Below, in pieces: positions 1 through 8,599 of a stretch of 64,000 nucleotides of DNA; the stretch's first letter is position 1; each line of letters starts with the position of its first letter. The stretch lies in contig NZ_CP137080.1 of NCBI RefSeq assembly GCF_036324365.1, positions 682,001-746,000 on the forward strand. The letters run 5' to 3'. The position numbers and the translations under genes are program-made. This stretch comes from Microbacterium limosum (GTDB taxonomy: Bacteria; Actinomycetota; Actinomycetes; Actinomycetales; Microbacteriaceae). The notes beneath the pieces were generated by a model. That model worked only from the letters and a program-made list of their open reading frames with translations, was not told the DNA's origin and searched no databases.

Positions 1-538
1 CGCCCGGTGCGTCCGAGCCGTCAAGCGCGCGGTGCCAGACCTCGAGATCCAGGTGCAGTGCGAGCCGCCCGCGGATCTGCGGGCGATCACGGACCTGTAC
101 GAGGCCGGCGCGCGATCGATCGGCATCCACGTGGAGTCGATGGACGAGGATGTGCGCAGGCGCTGGATGCCCGGAAAGTCGCGCGTGAGCATGGACGAGT
201 ACCGCGCCGCGTGGCGCGAGGCCGTTCGTGTGTTCGGATTCAACCAGGTCTCGACGTACCTGCTGGTCGGGATGGGGGAGGACCCCGACGAGCTGGTGGA
301 GGGCGCCCGGGAGCTCATCGAGATGGGCGTGTACCCGTTCGTCGTCCCGTTCCGCCCCCTCAAGGGAACCCTCGCCACCGATGTCGACAGGGTTCCGGCT
401 CCCCACCGTTCCGTGCTTAACTCCGTCACCAGCCGCGTGGCCGCTATGCTGCAGGCGGCCGGCATGCGCGGTGAAGACCAGCGGGCGGGCTGCGTGGCCT
501 GCGGTGCGTGCAGCGCGCTCAAGACGGCAGGCGCCTGA
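1..538 (+). CDS. Radical SAM protein, MSMEG_0568 family (C-terminal part)
   Basis: The gene enters from the left edge, so only its last ~178 residues are visible and the CxxxCxxC cluster motif of radical SAM enzymes cannot be seen. The visible part has the second half of a TIM-barrel (segments around VQCEPPADL, GIHVESMDED and TYLLVGMGEDPDEL) and a short Cys-rich tail, GCVACGACSAL. The call rests on resemblance to the radical SAM member of the Nit1C cluster and on its neighbours: it ends one base before the GNAT/AIR-synthase gene and is followed by six or more other members of the same conserved set. The substrate of this family is not known. The tail cysteines could bind an auxiliary Fe-S cluster, which is inference. 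Confidence 0.85.
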   Translation, partial: ARCVRAVKRAVPDLEIQVQCEPPADLRAITDLYEAGARSIGIHVESMDEDVRRRWMPGKSRVSMDEYRAAWREAVRVFGFNQVSTYLLVGMGEDPDELVEGARELIEMGVYPFVVPFRPLKGTLATDVDRVPAPHRSVLNSVTSRVAAMLQAAGMRGEDQRAGCVACGACSALKTAGA

Positions 539-539
539 C

Positions 540-1955
540 GTGCTCGACGTGCCGGTCATCACCGGGACTTCGCTTCGCACACGGGTCGACCGGGCGGCGT
601 GGACGATCGAGCGCGCCACGCGGGGGCAGATCGAGGCCTACCGAGCGATCAGGCGCGACGTGTTCGTGGCGGAACAGGGCATCTTCGAGCGCGACGACAC
701 CGATCGCATCGACGAGGATCCACGGACGATCGTGCTGGTCTGCGTCGACTCCGGGGGCGCGGTCCTCGGGGGCGTGCGCCTCGCCCCGGCTGTCGAGGGC
801 CGGGACATCGGGTGGTGGACCGGGAGCCGACTCGTGGTCCGACGTGACGCGCGGGGGTCGGCCGGTATCGGCTCGGCGCTCGTGCGCGAGGCGTGCGCCA
901 CCGCGCTCGCGAACGGCGTGCTGAGGTTCGAGGCGACGGTCCAGGAGCGCAACGCCCCGCTGTTCCGGCATCTCGGCTGGGAGCAATGGGGTACCACCGC
1001 CATCGGCGGCGCCGCCCACGTGCGGATGCGGTGGCCGATCGATCGCATCGAGCGACTTCTGCGGTCGACCAAGGGCGTCCTCGGCGATCTGCTCGGGGAC
1101 CTTCGGGGCGACGACCCGCGCGCCCTCGGCGGACCGCGCTTCGTCGGCGACGACGGAGCGCCCCTGCCCGGCAGCGATGTCGTCGCGGCCTGCGACGCGA
1201 TCCTTCCCGCCATGATCGAGAGGGATCCCGAATGGGCCGGCTGGTGCGCGGTGCTGGTCAACCTGAACGACCTCTCGGCGATGGGCGCGAAGCCGATCGG
1301 GCTGCTCGATGCCGTGGCGGCACCGACCGCCTCGTTCGCGCGGCGGATCCTGGGCGGGCTCCGCAGTGGCGCGGATGCCTGGGGCGTGCCGATCCTCGGC
1401 GGCCATACGCAGCTCGGGGTCGCCCCCGCGCTGTCGGTGACGGCAATGGGGCGCACGAAGCGGCCCGTGCCCGGCGGGGGCGGGCGGGCCGGCGACGACC
1501 TCAGCCTGACCGTGGACCTGCGCGGGCGTTGGCGGCGCGGTTTCGAGGGCAGGCAGTGGGACACGACGTCGGCGCGGACGCGAGCCGAGCTTCGTGAGCT
1601 CGGCGCCATCGTGCGACGTGCCCGTCCCGCGGCGGCGAAGGACGTGAGCATGGGCGGAATCGTCGGCAGCGCCGCGATGCTCGCCGAGGCATCCGGCACG
1701 GGCCTGTCGATCGACGTGGCGGCGATCCCCGCACCCGAAGATGTCGCCTTCGGCGACTGGATCACCTGTTTCCCCGGTTTCGGGATGCTCACGGCCGACC
1801 GTCCGGGTCGCTCGCGGGCCGCCTCGCCCCTCGCCGAGACCGCCGTCATCGGACGGCTCGACGACGACCCCGACGTCCGGCTGCGCTGGCCGGACGGAGT
1901 GACGACGATCGCCTGTCCGGCGCCCGCCACGGGCCTCGGAGCATCCGGTTCGTAA
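540..1955 (+). CDS. Fused GNAT acetyltransferase / AIR-synthase-related protein (MSMEG_0567 family)
   Basis: A 471-residue two-domain protein. Residues ~15-165 are a GNAT N-acetyltransferase domain (VFVAEQGIF, then the acetyl-CoA loop region RRDARGSAGIGSALV and an HLGWEQWG end). Residues ~175-465 resemble AIR synthase/ThiL/HypE-type ATP-binding proteins, with VNLNDLSAMGAKPIG, ILGGHTQLG and a late MGGIVGSAAML segment. In cyanobacteria the two parts are separate genes (Sll0786 and Sll0787); in M. smegmatis they are one, as here. The GTG at 540 is chosen because it lies one base after the upstream stop and leaves the GNAT domain whole. Substrates are unknown; the ATP-dependent activation role of the second domain is inferred from the superfamily. 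Confidence 0.88.
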   Translation: MLDVPVITGTSLRTRVDRAAWTIERATRGQIEAYRAIRRDVFVAEQGIFERDDTDRIDEDPRTIVLVCVDSGGAVLGGVRLAPAVEGRDIGWWTGSRLVVRRDARGSAGIGSALVREACATALANGVLRFEATVQERNAPLFRHLGWEQWGTTAIGGAAHVRMRWPIDRIERLLRSTKGVLGDLLGDLRGDDPRALGGPRFVGDDGAPLPGSDVVAACDAILPAMIERDPEWAGWCAVLVNLNDLSAMGAKPIGLLDAVAAPTASFARRILGGLRSGADAWGVPILGGHTQLGVAPALSVTAMGRTKRPVPGGGGRAGDDLSLTVDLRGRWRRGFEGRQWDTTSARTRAELRELGAIVRRARPAAAKDVSMGGIVGSAAMLAEASGTGLSIDVAAIPAPEDVAFGDWITCFPGFGMLTADRPGRSRAASPLAETAVIGRLDDDPDVRLRWPDGVTTIACPAPATGLGASGS

Positions 1956-2086
1956 CGCGACCTCATTCCGGATGAAACCACACCGAAACACCCACTTGGG
2001 AGTGTGAATGCACGTTCCCATCGGCTCCATCTTCCGCTCGACGCCCCCGTTCCATCCCGTGCTCCACCTCACGAAAGAGATGAACC

Positions 2087-2614
2087 ATGCCTGAAGACAT
2101 CGACGCCCAGATCGCCGAGAACATCGCCAAGTCGCTCGGCGAGATCCCGCACCCCTCGCTGCCGAAGGGCACGAACCTCTACGGATCGACCAAGATCTTC
2201 CCCGATTTCCAGGCCGAGGATGGCGAGACCTACTTCACGCTGATCCACGGCATCCCGCACGAGTCCTCGGTCAGCTTCGTCGCGATCCTCCAGGCGACCC
2301 GCGCGCTGCGCAAGGGCTTCGAGTCGGCGATCTACTTCTACGGCCCCGGCACGCTCGCCTGTACGGCCAATCGCGGCTTCCCCACGACGGGCGACGCCGG
2401 TTTCCCGGGCGAGCTCAACATGAACGGCTCGCTCGAGACCTTCATCAAGGAGGGCGGCACGGTCTACTGCTGCCGCTTCGGGATGGCGCTTCACGGCATG
2501 CGCGAAGAGGACCTCATCGAGGGCGTCATCCCCGCGCACCCCCTCGACGTCCAGGACGCCCTCATCTACTACGCGCGCAAGGGCGCGATCATCAACTCCA
2601 CCTACAACCTCTAG
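2087..2614 (+). CDS. MSMEG_0572/Sll0783 family nitrogen-starvation response protein
   Basis: A 175-residue soluble protein with no signal peptide, matching the Sll0783 family, whose cyanobacterial member is induced under nitrogen starvation. Recognisable stretches are LPKGTNLYGSTKIFPDF near the N-terminus, GPGTLACTANRGFPTTG in the middle and VYCCRFGMALHGM near residue 125. The fold looks DsrE-like from the alternating pattern, but this is a weak inference. The ATG at 2087 has a GAAAGAG ribosome-binding site 9 bases upstream. A 131-base gap before it, free of genes, could hold an internal promoter; the nitrilase gene begins 8 bases after its stop, so these two are probably co-translated. Confidence 0.9.
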   Translation: MPEDIDAQIAENIAKSLGEIPHPSLPKGTNLYGSTKIFPDFQAEDGETYFTLIHGIPHESSVSFVAILQATRALRKGFESAIYFYGPGTLACTANRGFPTTGDAGFPGELNMNGSLETFIKEGGTVYCCRFGMALHGMREEDLIEGVIPAHPLDVQDALIYYARKGAIINSTYNL

Positions 2615-2622
2615 GTCGATCC

Positions 2623-3525
2623 ATGACACTCACCGTCGCGTCGGTCTCGGCGAACTTCACGCGGGACCTGGACCAGAACTACGCACTCATCGAGCAGCTG
2701 CTGCAGGATGCGCGCGCTCGGGGTGCGCGGCTCGTCGCCTTCCCCGAGGCGGCGATCGGGGGATACCTCTCGTCGCTGGGCAACCATGGAGACACGGTGC
2801 AGAACACCACGCGCTCGCTTCCCCCGGCCATCCGGCTGGACGGGCCCGAGATCCGCCGTGTGCAGGAACTCGCGGGCGACACGATCGTCACGATCGGGTT
2901 CTGCGAGCTCGACGACGACGGGTCGACCCGCTATAACGCGGCGGTCTGCCTCGACGGCGGGCAGATCTACGGGTCGTATCGCAAGGTGCATCAGCCTCTC
3001 GGCGAGAACATGTCGTACTCGGCGGGGTCCGAGTACACCGCGTTCGACACCCCGCTTGCGCGCATCGGGATGCAGATCTGCTATGACAAGGCCTTCCCCG
3101 AGGCGGCGCGGATGCTGGCGCTCGACGGCGCGGAGATCGTCGTGAGCATGTCGGCCTGGCCGGCGGCGCGGACGGCGACGGCCGAGAACCTGCAGGACGA
3201 CCGCTGGACCTATCGGTTCAACCAGTTCGACATCGCTCGGGCGCTCGACAACCAGGTCTTCTGGATGGCGTCGAACCAGTCCGGGACGTTCGGCTCGCTG
3301 CGCTATGTCGGCAACGCCAAGGTGGTCGATCCGGGCGGCAACATCCTCGCGACCACGTTGCTCGGTGCCGGTCTCGCCGTCGCCGAGATCGACGTCGACG
3401 AGACGTTCCGGGCGATGCGCGGCGGCATGTTCCACCTGCGCGACAGGCGACCGGACGTCTACGGCCCGGTCACCTCGACCGAGAGCGCCAGCGCGACCCG
3501 GTGGACGGAGCTCGCGCATGCCTGA
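2623..3525 (+). CDS. Nitrilase, Nit6803/Nit1 type (catalytically complete)
   Basis: A 300-residue carbon-nitrogen hydrolase. The Glu-Lys-Cys triad is present: Glu42 in AFPEAAIGGY, Lys121 in YRKVHQPLGE and Cys153 in GMQICYDKAFPE. Family members hydrolyse nitriles to carboxylic acids and ammonia; clusters of this composition have been linked to growth on cyanide or nitriles as nitrogen source. It is the fourth gene of the cluster and its 3' end overlaps the next start by 8 bases, so the genes are translationally coupled. A paralogue 1.6 kb downstream is very similar but lacks two of the three catalytic residues, which makes this copy the likely enzyme. The actual nitrile substrate cannot be read from the sequence. 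Confidence 0.95.
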   Translation: MTLTVASVSANFTRDLDQNYALIEQLLQDARARGARLVAFPEAAIGGYLSSLGNHGDTVQNTTRSLPPAIRLDGPEIRRVQELAGDTIVTIGFCELDDDGSTRYNAAVCLDGGQIYGSYRKVHQPLGENMSYSAGSEYTAFDTPLARIGMQICYDKAFPEAARMLALDGAEIVVSMSAWPAARTATAENLQDDRWTYRFNQFDIARALDNQVFWMASNQSGTFGSLRYVGNAKVVDPGGNILATTLLGAGLAVAEIDVDETFRAMRGGMFHLRDRRPDVYGPVTSTESASATRWTELAHA

Positions 3526-3817
3526 GATGACATTCGCCGTGCGCTGGCCCGACGGCCGCGAGAGCACCCACTACTCGCCGAGCCTGGTCATGCATGACTT
3601 CCTCACGGTGGGGGAGAGGTACCCGGTGTCGGACTTCGTCGGACGCACGAGCGAGGCGCTGGCCCTTGCCAGCGAGCGGGTGCGCGCCAAGTTCGGATTC
3701 GCATGCACCTCGGCGATGCAGTCGGAGCAGACGATCATGACGGCCGCCTCCTCGTACCCGGACGGTCACGTCGAGGTGGTCGCGATGGAACCGCCGCTGG
3801 ACGGAGGGACCGCATGA
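3518..3817 (+). CDS. MSMEG_0570 family nitrogen-starvation response protein
   Basis: A 99-residue protein of the small family found only in Nit1C-type clusters. It begins with MPEMTFAVRWPDG, continues with YSPSLVMHDFLTVGERYPVSDF and contains an amphipathic helix around ALASERVRAKFGFACTSA. No enzymatic motif is visible. The ATG at 3518 overlaps the end of the nitrilase gene, and its stop overlaps the next start as ATGA, so it is embedded in a tightly coupled unit. A regulatory or complex-assembly role is plausible from its size and strict linkage but is not shown by the sequence. Confidence 0.9.
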   Translation: MPEMTFAVRWPDGRESTHYSPSLVMHDFLTVGERYPVSDFVGRTSEALALASERVRAKFGFACTSAMQSEQTIMTAASSYPDGHVEVVAMEPPLDGGTA

Positions 3818-5073
3818 TCCCCGTCGACCTGAGCGACGGGGATCACTTCGATGCCGTGATCGTGGGCGGGGGTCAGGCGGGGCTCGCCCTCAGCTGGCAT
3901 CTGGTCCAGCGGGGCATCCGCCACGTCGTCATCGAACGCGACACGGTCGTGCACGAGTGGCGCGACGGCCGCTGGGACAACTTCACCCTTGTGACGCCGA
4001 ACTGGCATTGCGCGCTTCCCGGGTACGCCTATGACGGGCCGGAGCCCGACGGATTCATGACCCGCGACGAGGTGTACGCCTGGGCGCGGCGGTACGCGGA
4101 CACCTTCCCGGCGCCGGTCGCCGAGCACACATCGGTCTCGCTCGTCGAGCGGCGCCCCGGCGGCGGCTTCCTCGTCCACACGAGCGCGGGCATGATCACG
4201 GCGGAGACCGTCACCTCGGCGACGGGCGGCTACCACCTGCCCGTCACCCCCGCCTGGTCGGACGACATCCCCGAGCACGTTTTCCAGCTGCACTCCCACG
4301 AGTACCGCAACGCCTCTCAGCTTCCCGACGGGCCCGTCCTCGTGGTGGGTTCGGGACAGTCCGGAACCCAGATCGCCGAGGACCTGCTGCTCGAGGGGCG
4401 TGACGTGCACCTGGCTCTGGGCCGCGCGCCGCGCGTCGCGAGGTTCTATCGCGGACGCGACTGCATGACCTGGCTCGCCGACATGGGCGTCTACGACGTG
4501 CCCGTCTCCACGCGGGGGCTGGCCAAACGCGAGTCGACCAACCACTACGTCACGGGTCGCGACGGGGGACGCGACATCGACCTTCGCGAGTTCGCTCTGC
4601 GGGGGATGGCGCTCTACGGCCGGGCGATCGGGATGTCGGGCGGAGACTTCCTCTTCGACGACACCCTGGCCGACAACCTCGACTACGCGGACTCCGTCGC
4701 CGAGTCGATCAAGAACGACATCGACCGCTACATCGAACGCGAGCGGATCGATGCGCCGCACGAAGACCGATATGAGGCCGTCTGGCGCCCCGAGGACGTT
4801 CCGGCGAGGCTCCCCGCACGGGATGTCTCGTCGGTCGTCTGGTCGATCGGCTTCCGCGCGGACTGGTCGTGGCTCGGCAGCCTCGACGTGCTGGATCACG
4901 AGGGGCATCCCGCCCACTCGAGAGGTGCGACGAACGTGCCCGGGTTCCAGTTCATCGGGCTGCCGTGGATGCACACCTGGGGATCCGGACGATTCCATGC
5001 CATCGCGCGCGACGCCGAGCACGTCGCGGGACTCGTCGCCGAGGGAGCGGAGCGGCGCATCCCCGTCGCCTGA
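3814..5073 (+). CDS. MSMEG_0569 family flavin-dependent oxidoreductase
   Basis: A 419-residue flavoprotein of the monooxygenase-like class. The FAD-binding motif VIVGGGQAGLALSWHL lies at ~residues 13-28 and a second dinucleotide-binding motif VVGSGQSGTQIAEDL at ~residues 177-191, which in this class binds NADPH. A late VVWSIGFRADWSWL segment matches the usual C-terminal FAD contact region. The ATG at 3814 gives an ATGA overlap with the previous gene. The family is restricted to nitrilase clusters; it may oxidise an amine, oxime or nitrile-related intermediate, but the substrate is unknown. Confidence 0.92.
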   Translation: MIPVDLSDGDHFDAVIVGGGQAGLALSWHLVQRGIRHVVIERDTVVHEWRDGRWDNFTLVTPNWHCALPGYAYDGPEPDGFMTRDEVYAWARRYADTFPAPVAEHTSVSLVERRPGGGFLVHTSAGMITAETVTSATGGYHLPVTPAWSDDIPEHVFQLHSHEYRNASQLPDGPVLVVGSGQSGTQIAEDLLLEGRDVHLALGRAPRVARFYRGRDCMTWLADMGVYDVPVSTRGLAKRESTNHYVTGRDGGRDIDLREFALRGMALYGRAIGMSGGDFLFDDTLADNLDYADSVAESIKNDIDRYIERERIDAPHEDRYEAVWRPEDVPARLPARDVSSVVWSIGFRADWSWLGSLDVLDHEGHPAHSRGATNVPGFQFIGLPWMHTWGSGRFHAIARDAEHVAGLVAEGAERRIPVA

Positions 5074-5105
5074 GGCGCCCGGATATCGCGCTATACCCTG
5101 AGGAA

Positions 5106-5960
5106 ATGGTCACGGTCACGATGGCGGGGGTCGCAGCGCACTTCGGGCGAGACGTGGATCGGACCCTCGCCAAACTGCCCGGGATCATCGCTCACGCGCG
5201 GGAGAGGGGCGTCGATCTGCTCGTCCTGCCGGACGCGACGATCGGCGGGTATCTGTTCGACCTGCAGCATCCCTCCGACGAGGGCGACAGCGCGCCCCGC
5301 TCGGTCGACCTGGATGGGCCGGAGATCGCCGCGGTCATCGCGCTCGCCGGCGGCATGACCGTCTGCTTCGGCGTCGCCGAGCGTGCGCGCGCCGAAGGTG
5401 CGGAGGTTCGCTACAACACGGCCGTGTGCGTGACGGGCGACGGCATCCTCGGAACCCATCGGAAGGTGCACCTGCCGCTCGGCGAATCCGACGTCTATCG
5501 CGCGGGTGACGCGTTCTCGGCCTTCGACACCCCGGTCGGCCGCCTGGGAATGATGATCGACTTCGACAAGACATTCCCGGAATCGGCGCGGTCGCTGGCG
5601 CTGGGCGGGGCCGAGATCCTCGCGTGCCTGAGCGCGTGGCCGGCGAGCGTGACCGACCGCTCCGACCGCATCCGCAACGACCGTCAGGCCCATCTGTTCG
5701 ACCTGTACGACTGCGCGCGGGCGGCGGAGAACCAGGTGTATCTCGTCTCGTCCAACCAGACCGGCGTCATGGGCGGGCTGCGCTTCCTCGGGCAGGCGAA
5801 GATCGTCGATCCCGCGGGAGAGATCATCGCCAAGACCTGGGCCAAGGGCGGGCTCGCGATCGCGGAGGCCGATGTGAGGGCGTCCCGGGCCCGGGCGCGC
5901 CGGAGCCTGAACCACATCGAGCAGCGCGCCGAGCACGCGTACCGATTCACCCTGTCGTGA
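5106..5960 (+). CDS. Nitrilase paralogue lacking catalytic Cys and Glu (pseudo-nitrilase)
   Basis: A 284-residue carbon-nitrogen-hydrolase-fold protein that aligns along its length with the nitrilase at 2623. The conserved surroundings are kept (LPDATIGGY, THRKVHLPLGE, GMMIDFDKTFPE), but the catalytic Glu is Asp43 and the nucleophilic Cys is Asp152; only Lys120 of the triad remains. The reading frame is full length, the FPE motif after the nucleophile is intact and codon use looks normal, so this is not an ordinary decaying gene. A nitrilase without its Cys cannot form the thioester intermediate. It may be a non-catalytic subunit that assembles with the active nitrilase into mixed oligomers, or a ligand-binding protein. 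That role is inference. GAGGAA precedes the ATG. Confidence 0.9.
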   Translation: MVTVTMAGVAAHFGRDVDRTLAKLPGIIAHARERGVDLLVLPDATIGGYLFDLQHPSDEGDSAPRSVDLDGPEIAAVIALAGGMTVCFGVAERARAEGAEVRYNTAVCVTGDGILGTHRKVHLPLGESDVYRAGDAFSAFDTPVGRLGMMIDFDKTFPESARSLALGGAEILACLSAWPASVTDRSDRIRNDRQAHLFDLYDCARAAENQVYLVSSNQTGVMGGLRFLGQAKIVDPAGEIIAKTWAKGGLAIAEADVRASRARARRSLNHIEQRAEHAYRFTLS

Positions 5961-5991
5961 GCCGGAGCCGCTGCCGCGGAGGAGGAGTCGT

Positions 5992-7101
5992 GTGAAGATC
6001 GCACAGGTCACGTACTCGACGAGGCCGCGCGGCGGCGTCGTCCATACGCTCGCCCTGTCGGAGGCGCTCGCTGCGCAGGGGCACGAGGTCGAGATCTGGA
6101 CGCTCGGTCGGGGCGACGACACCGCCTTCTTCCGCGACGTCGATCCGGCCGTCGCCGTTCGCGTCGTCCCCTTCGAAGCGCGCGAGGGGGAGGGCGTCGG
6201 CGATCGGATCGAGCGGTCCATCACCACGATGGCGTCGGCTTTCTCGACCGACGCGGACGTGGTGCACGCGCAGGACTGCATCTCGGCGAACGCCGTCATC
6301 TCCGCCGGTCACGCCTGCGTACGCACGATCCATCACCTCGACGCCTTCACGACGCCGCGCCTGATCGAGTGCCACGAGACGGCGATCCACCGGCCCGCGG
6401 GGCGTGTCTGCGTGTCTCGGGCGGTCGCCGCGGAGGTCGAGGCGGAATACGGATACACCCCGACCGTGATCCCGAACGGCGTCGACGCCGATCGCTTCGC
6501 GGCCGCCGCCGGGCCCGCCGGCGACGCCCAGCGCACCCGGTGGCGCTCGCGGCTCGGCGACTACGTGCTCGCGCTCGGCGGGATCGAGCAGCGCAAGGGC
6601 TCGATCGATCTGCTCGAGGCGTTCGCCGCGGTCCGTGCCGAGCATCCGGATCTGCGGCTGGTGTTCGGGGGCGGCGAGACGCTGTTCGACTACCGGCCCT
6701 ACCGCGAAGAGTTCGATCGGCGGGCGGACGAACTGCACATCCAGCCGACGGTTCTCGGCGCGGTGCCCGATGACGACCTTCCCGCTCTCGTCGCCGCGGC
6801 GACGACGCTCGGCTTCGTCTCGACGAAGGAGGGCTTCGGGCTCGCCGCGATGGAGGCGCTCGCCGCGGGGGTGCCCGTCGTCGCGAGGGACCTTCCCGTC
6901 CTCCGCGAGGTATTCGGAGGGGCCGTCCTCTACGCGTCGGATGTCCCGGGCATCGCCGAGGCCCTGAGCGCCTCGATCGACCCGCTCTCGCGCGCCGATC
7001 CCGCCGACGGGCAGCGCCTGGCGCGCTCCTACAGCTGGAGCGCCGCCGCCCGGGCTCACGACCACTTCTACCGCTCGTTCCTCGCACGCGGGGGCGGATG
7101 A
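5992..7101 (+). CDS. Glycosyltransferase, MSMEG_0565 family (GT4-like)
   Basis: A 369-residue GT-B-fold glycosyltransferase. The N-terminal half starts with KIAQVTYSTRPRGGVVHTL, including the glycine loop used for acceptor or nucleotide positioning. The C-terminal half has the GT4 donor-site signature EGFGLAAMEALAAGVPVVA at ~residues 279-297, with Glu residues in the usual E-x7-E spacing. The GTG at 5992 is preceded by a strong GGAGGAG site. This family always accompanies Nit1C clusters, suggesting that a sugar is attached to, or carries, the nitrogen compound handled by the pathway. Donor and acceptor are not known. Confidence 0.92.
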   Translation: MKIAQVTYSTRPRGGVVHTLALSEALAAQGHEVEIWTLGRGDDTAFFRDVDPAVAVRVVPFEAREGEGVGDRIERSITTMASAFSTDADVVHAQDCISANAVISAGHACVRTIHHLDAFTTPRLIECHETAIHRPAGRVCVSRAVAAEVEAEYGYTPTVIPNGVDADRFAAAAGPAGDAQRTRWRSRLGDYVLALGGIEQRKGSIDLLEAFAAVRAEHPDLRLVFGGGETLFDYRPYREEFDRRADELHIQPTVLGAVPDDDLPALVAAATTLGFVSTKEGFGLAAMEALAAGVPVVARDLPVLREVFGGAVLYASDVPGIAEALSASIDPLSRADPADGQRLARSYSWSAAARAHDHFYRSFLARGGG

Positions 7102-8534
7102 TGCGACAGTCGATCTCCTCGATCATCGCCGACAGGGCGCGCGCCGCGCCGAACGATGTCGTCGTCATCGACGAGCGCGGCGGGCTCACGGCATCCGACC
7201 TCGATGAGTCGGCGACGCGTCTGGCGCACGCCCTGCGCGGTCGTGGTGTGGAGACGGATGACCTCGTGACGATCTCGCTGCCCAACGGTCGCGATTTCGT
7301 CATCGCCACCGTCGCCGTCTGGAAGGCGGGTGCGACCCCACAGCCCGTGGCGACGAGGCTCACGGATGCAGAGCGCGCCGCCGTCGAGGAGGTGTCCGGG
7401 CCGGCCGCCGCGATCGGTCTTCGCCCCCAGGACCGGTCGACCCCGTGGTTCGTCTCGGTCGATGCGCCCGCCGTGGCCGAGCCGCTCCCGGACCTGGCGG
7501 CGTCGTCCTGGAAGGCGCCCACGACATCCGGGTCGACCGGTCGCCCCAAAGTGGTCAAGGCGAACGCCCCGGCGCTGCTGGACCCGACCACGCCCGTCGC
7601 CGCCTTCCTGCCCTTGCGCGCGACGCAGCTGGTGGCGGGGCCGATGACGCACTCGGCGACGTTCACGTACGCCTTCCGGGGCCTTCTCACGGGCCATCGC
7701 CTCGTCATCCTGCCGCGCTTCGACGAACGAGGGTGGCTCGACGCGGTCGAAGAGCACGCCGTCACGTGGGGCCTCATCGTGCCGACGATGATGCATCGGC
7801 TGCTCCGTCTGCCCGAGGCCGAGCGTCATCCCGATCGTGTGCGCAGCATCGAGTCGCTGCTGCACATGGGAGCCCCGTGCTCGATCCCGCTCAAGCGCGC
7901 GTTCGTCGAGTGGGTCGGCGCGGAGCGGGTCGTCGAGGTGTACGCCGGATCCGAGTCGAACGGGCTGACGATGATCGGCGGCGACGAATGGCTCACCCGC
8001 GAGGGCAGCGTCGGAAGGGCCGTCGGTGGAACCGAGATCCGGATCCGTGCCGCGGACGGCGAGCCCGCGCCGATCGGGACGATCGGGACGGTGTGGATGC
8101 GTCGAGGCCCGCGGCCCGCCTACGAATACGTCGGCGCGACCTCCCGCAGGGACTCCGAAGGGTGGGACACGCTCGGTGACGTCGGCAGGCTGGACGACGA
8201 CGGCTACCTCTACCTCCTCGATCGCCTGGACGATGTCATCAACCGCGGCGGGGAGAAGATCTATCCCGTCGAGATCGAGCGCGTGTTGGAGCAGCATCCC
8301 GCCGTTCGCGGTGCGCTCGCCTTCGGGCTGCCGGATCCCGCTCTCGGCGAGCGCGTCGCGGCCGTCGCGGACGTCGCCGGCGCGCAGATCGGCGCGGACG
8401 AGCTGCTGGCATGGTCGAGGGAGCGGCTCGGAGCGCGGGCGCCCGCCTCGATCGTCGTGGTCGATGAGCCCGTGCGCGATGATGCGGGCAAAGCGTCTCG
8501 TCGTCGGTGGGCGCAACGAGCCGCGCGATCATGA
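7098..8534 (+). CDS. AMP-binding acyl-CoA synthetase/ligase
   Basis: A 478-residue adenylate-forming enzyme. The phosphate-binding loop TSGSTGRPKVVKA is at ~residues 141-153, the aromatic-rich region YAGSESNGLTM at ~280, the DVGRLDDDGYLYLLDR hinge region at ~361, and the C-terminal NRGGEKIYP motif at ~384 is followed by the catalytic Lys of a GKASRR-type ending. It should activate a carboxylic acid as acyl-AMP and then form an acyl-CoA or another ester/amide. The gene overlaps the glycosyltransferase stop by ATGA and closes the cluster. Since the nitrilase yields a carboxylic acid, this ligase could activate the nitrilase product; this is inference from position. Confidence 0.88.
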   Translation: MMRQSISSIIADRARAAPNDVVVIDERGGLTASDLDESATRLAHALRGRGVETDDLVTISLPNGRDFVIATVAVWKAGATPQPVATRLTDAERAAVEEVSGPAAAIGLRPQDRSTPWFVSVDAPAVAEPLPDLAASSWKAPTTSGSTGRPKVVKANAPALLDPTTPVAAFLPLRATQLVAGPMTHSATFTYAFRGLLTGHRLVILPRFDERGWLDAVEEHAVTWGLIVPTMMHRLLRLPEAERHPDRVRSIESLLHMGAPCSIPLKRAFVEWVGAERVVEVYAGSESNGLTMIGGDEWLTREGSVGRAVGGTEIRIRAADGEPAPIGTIGTVWMRRGPRPAYEYVGATSRRDSEGWDTLGDVGRLDDDGYLYLLDRLDDVINRGGEKIYPVEIERVLEQHPAVRGALAFGLPDPALGERVAAVADVAGAQIGADELLAWSRERLGARAPASIVVVDEPVRDDAGKASRRRWAQRAARS

Positions 8535-8599
8535 CGCCCGGGCGCGACGTACCGTACGCGTGGCGGAATAGGACACCGCATCCGGTCGTTGTGGCTCAC

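Noticed and set aside
519..2072. Minus-strand open frame of 517 codons opposite the GNAT/AIR gene
   Set aside because: Composition is that of an antisense frame; the plus-strand protein has all expected domains.
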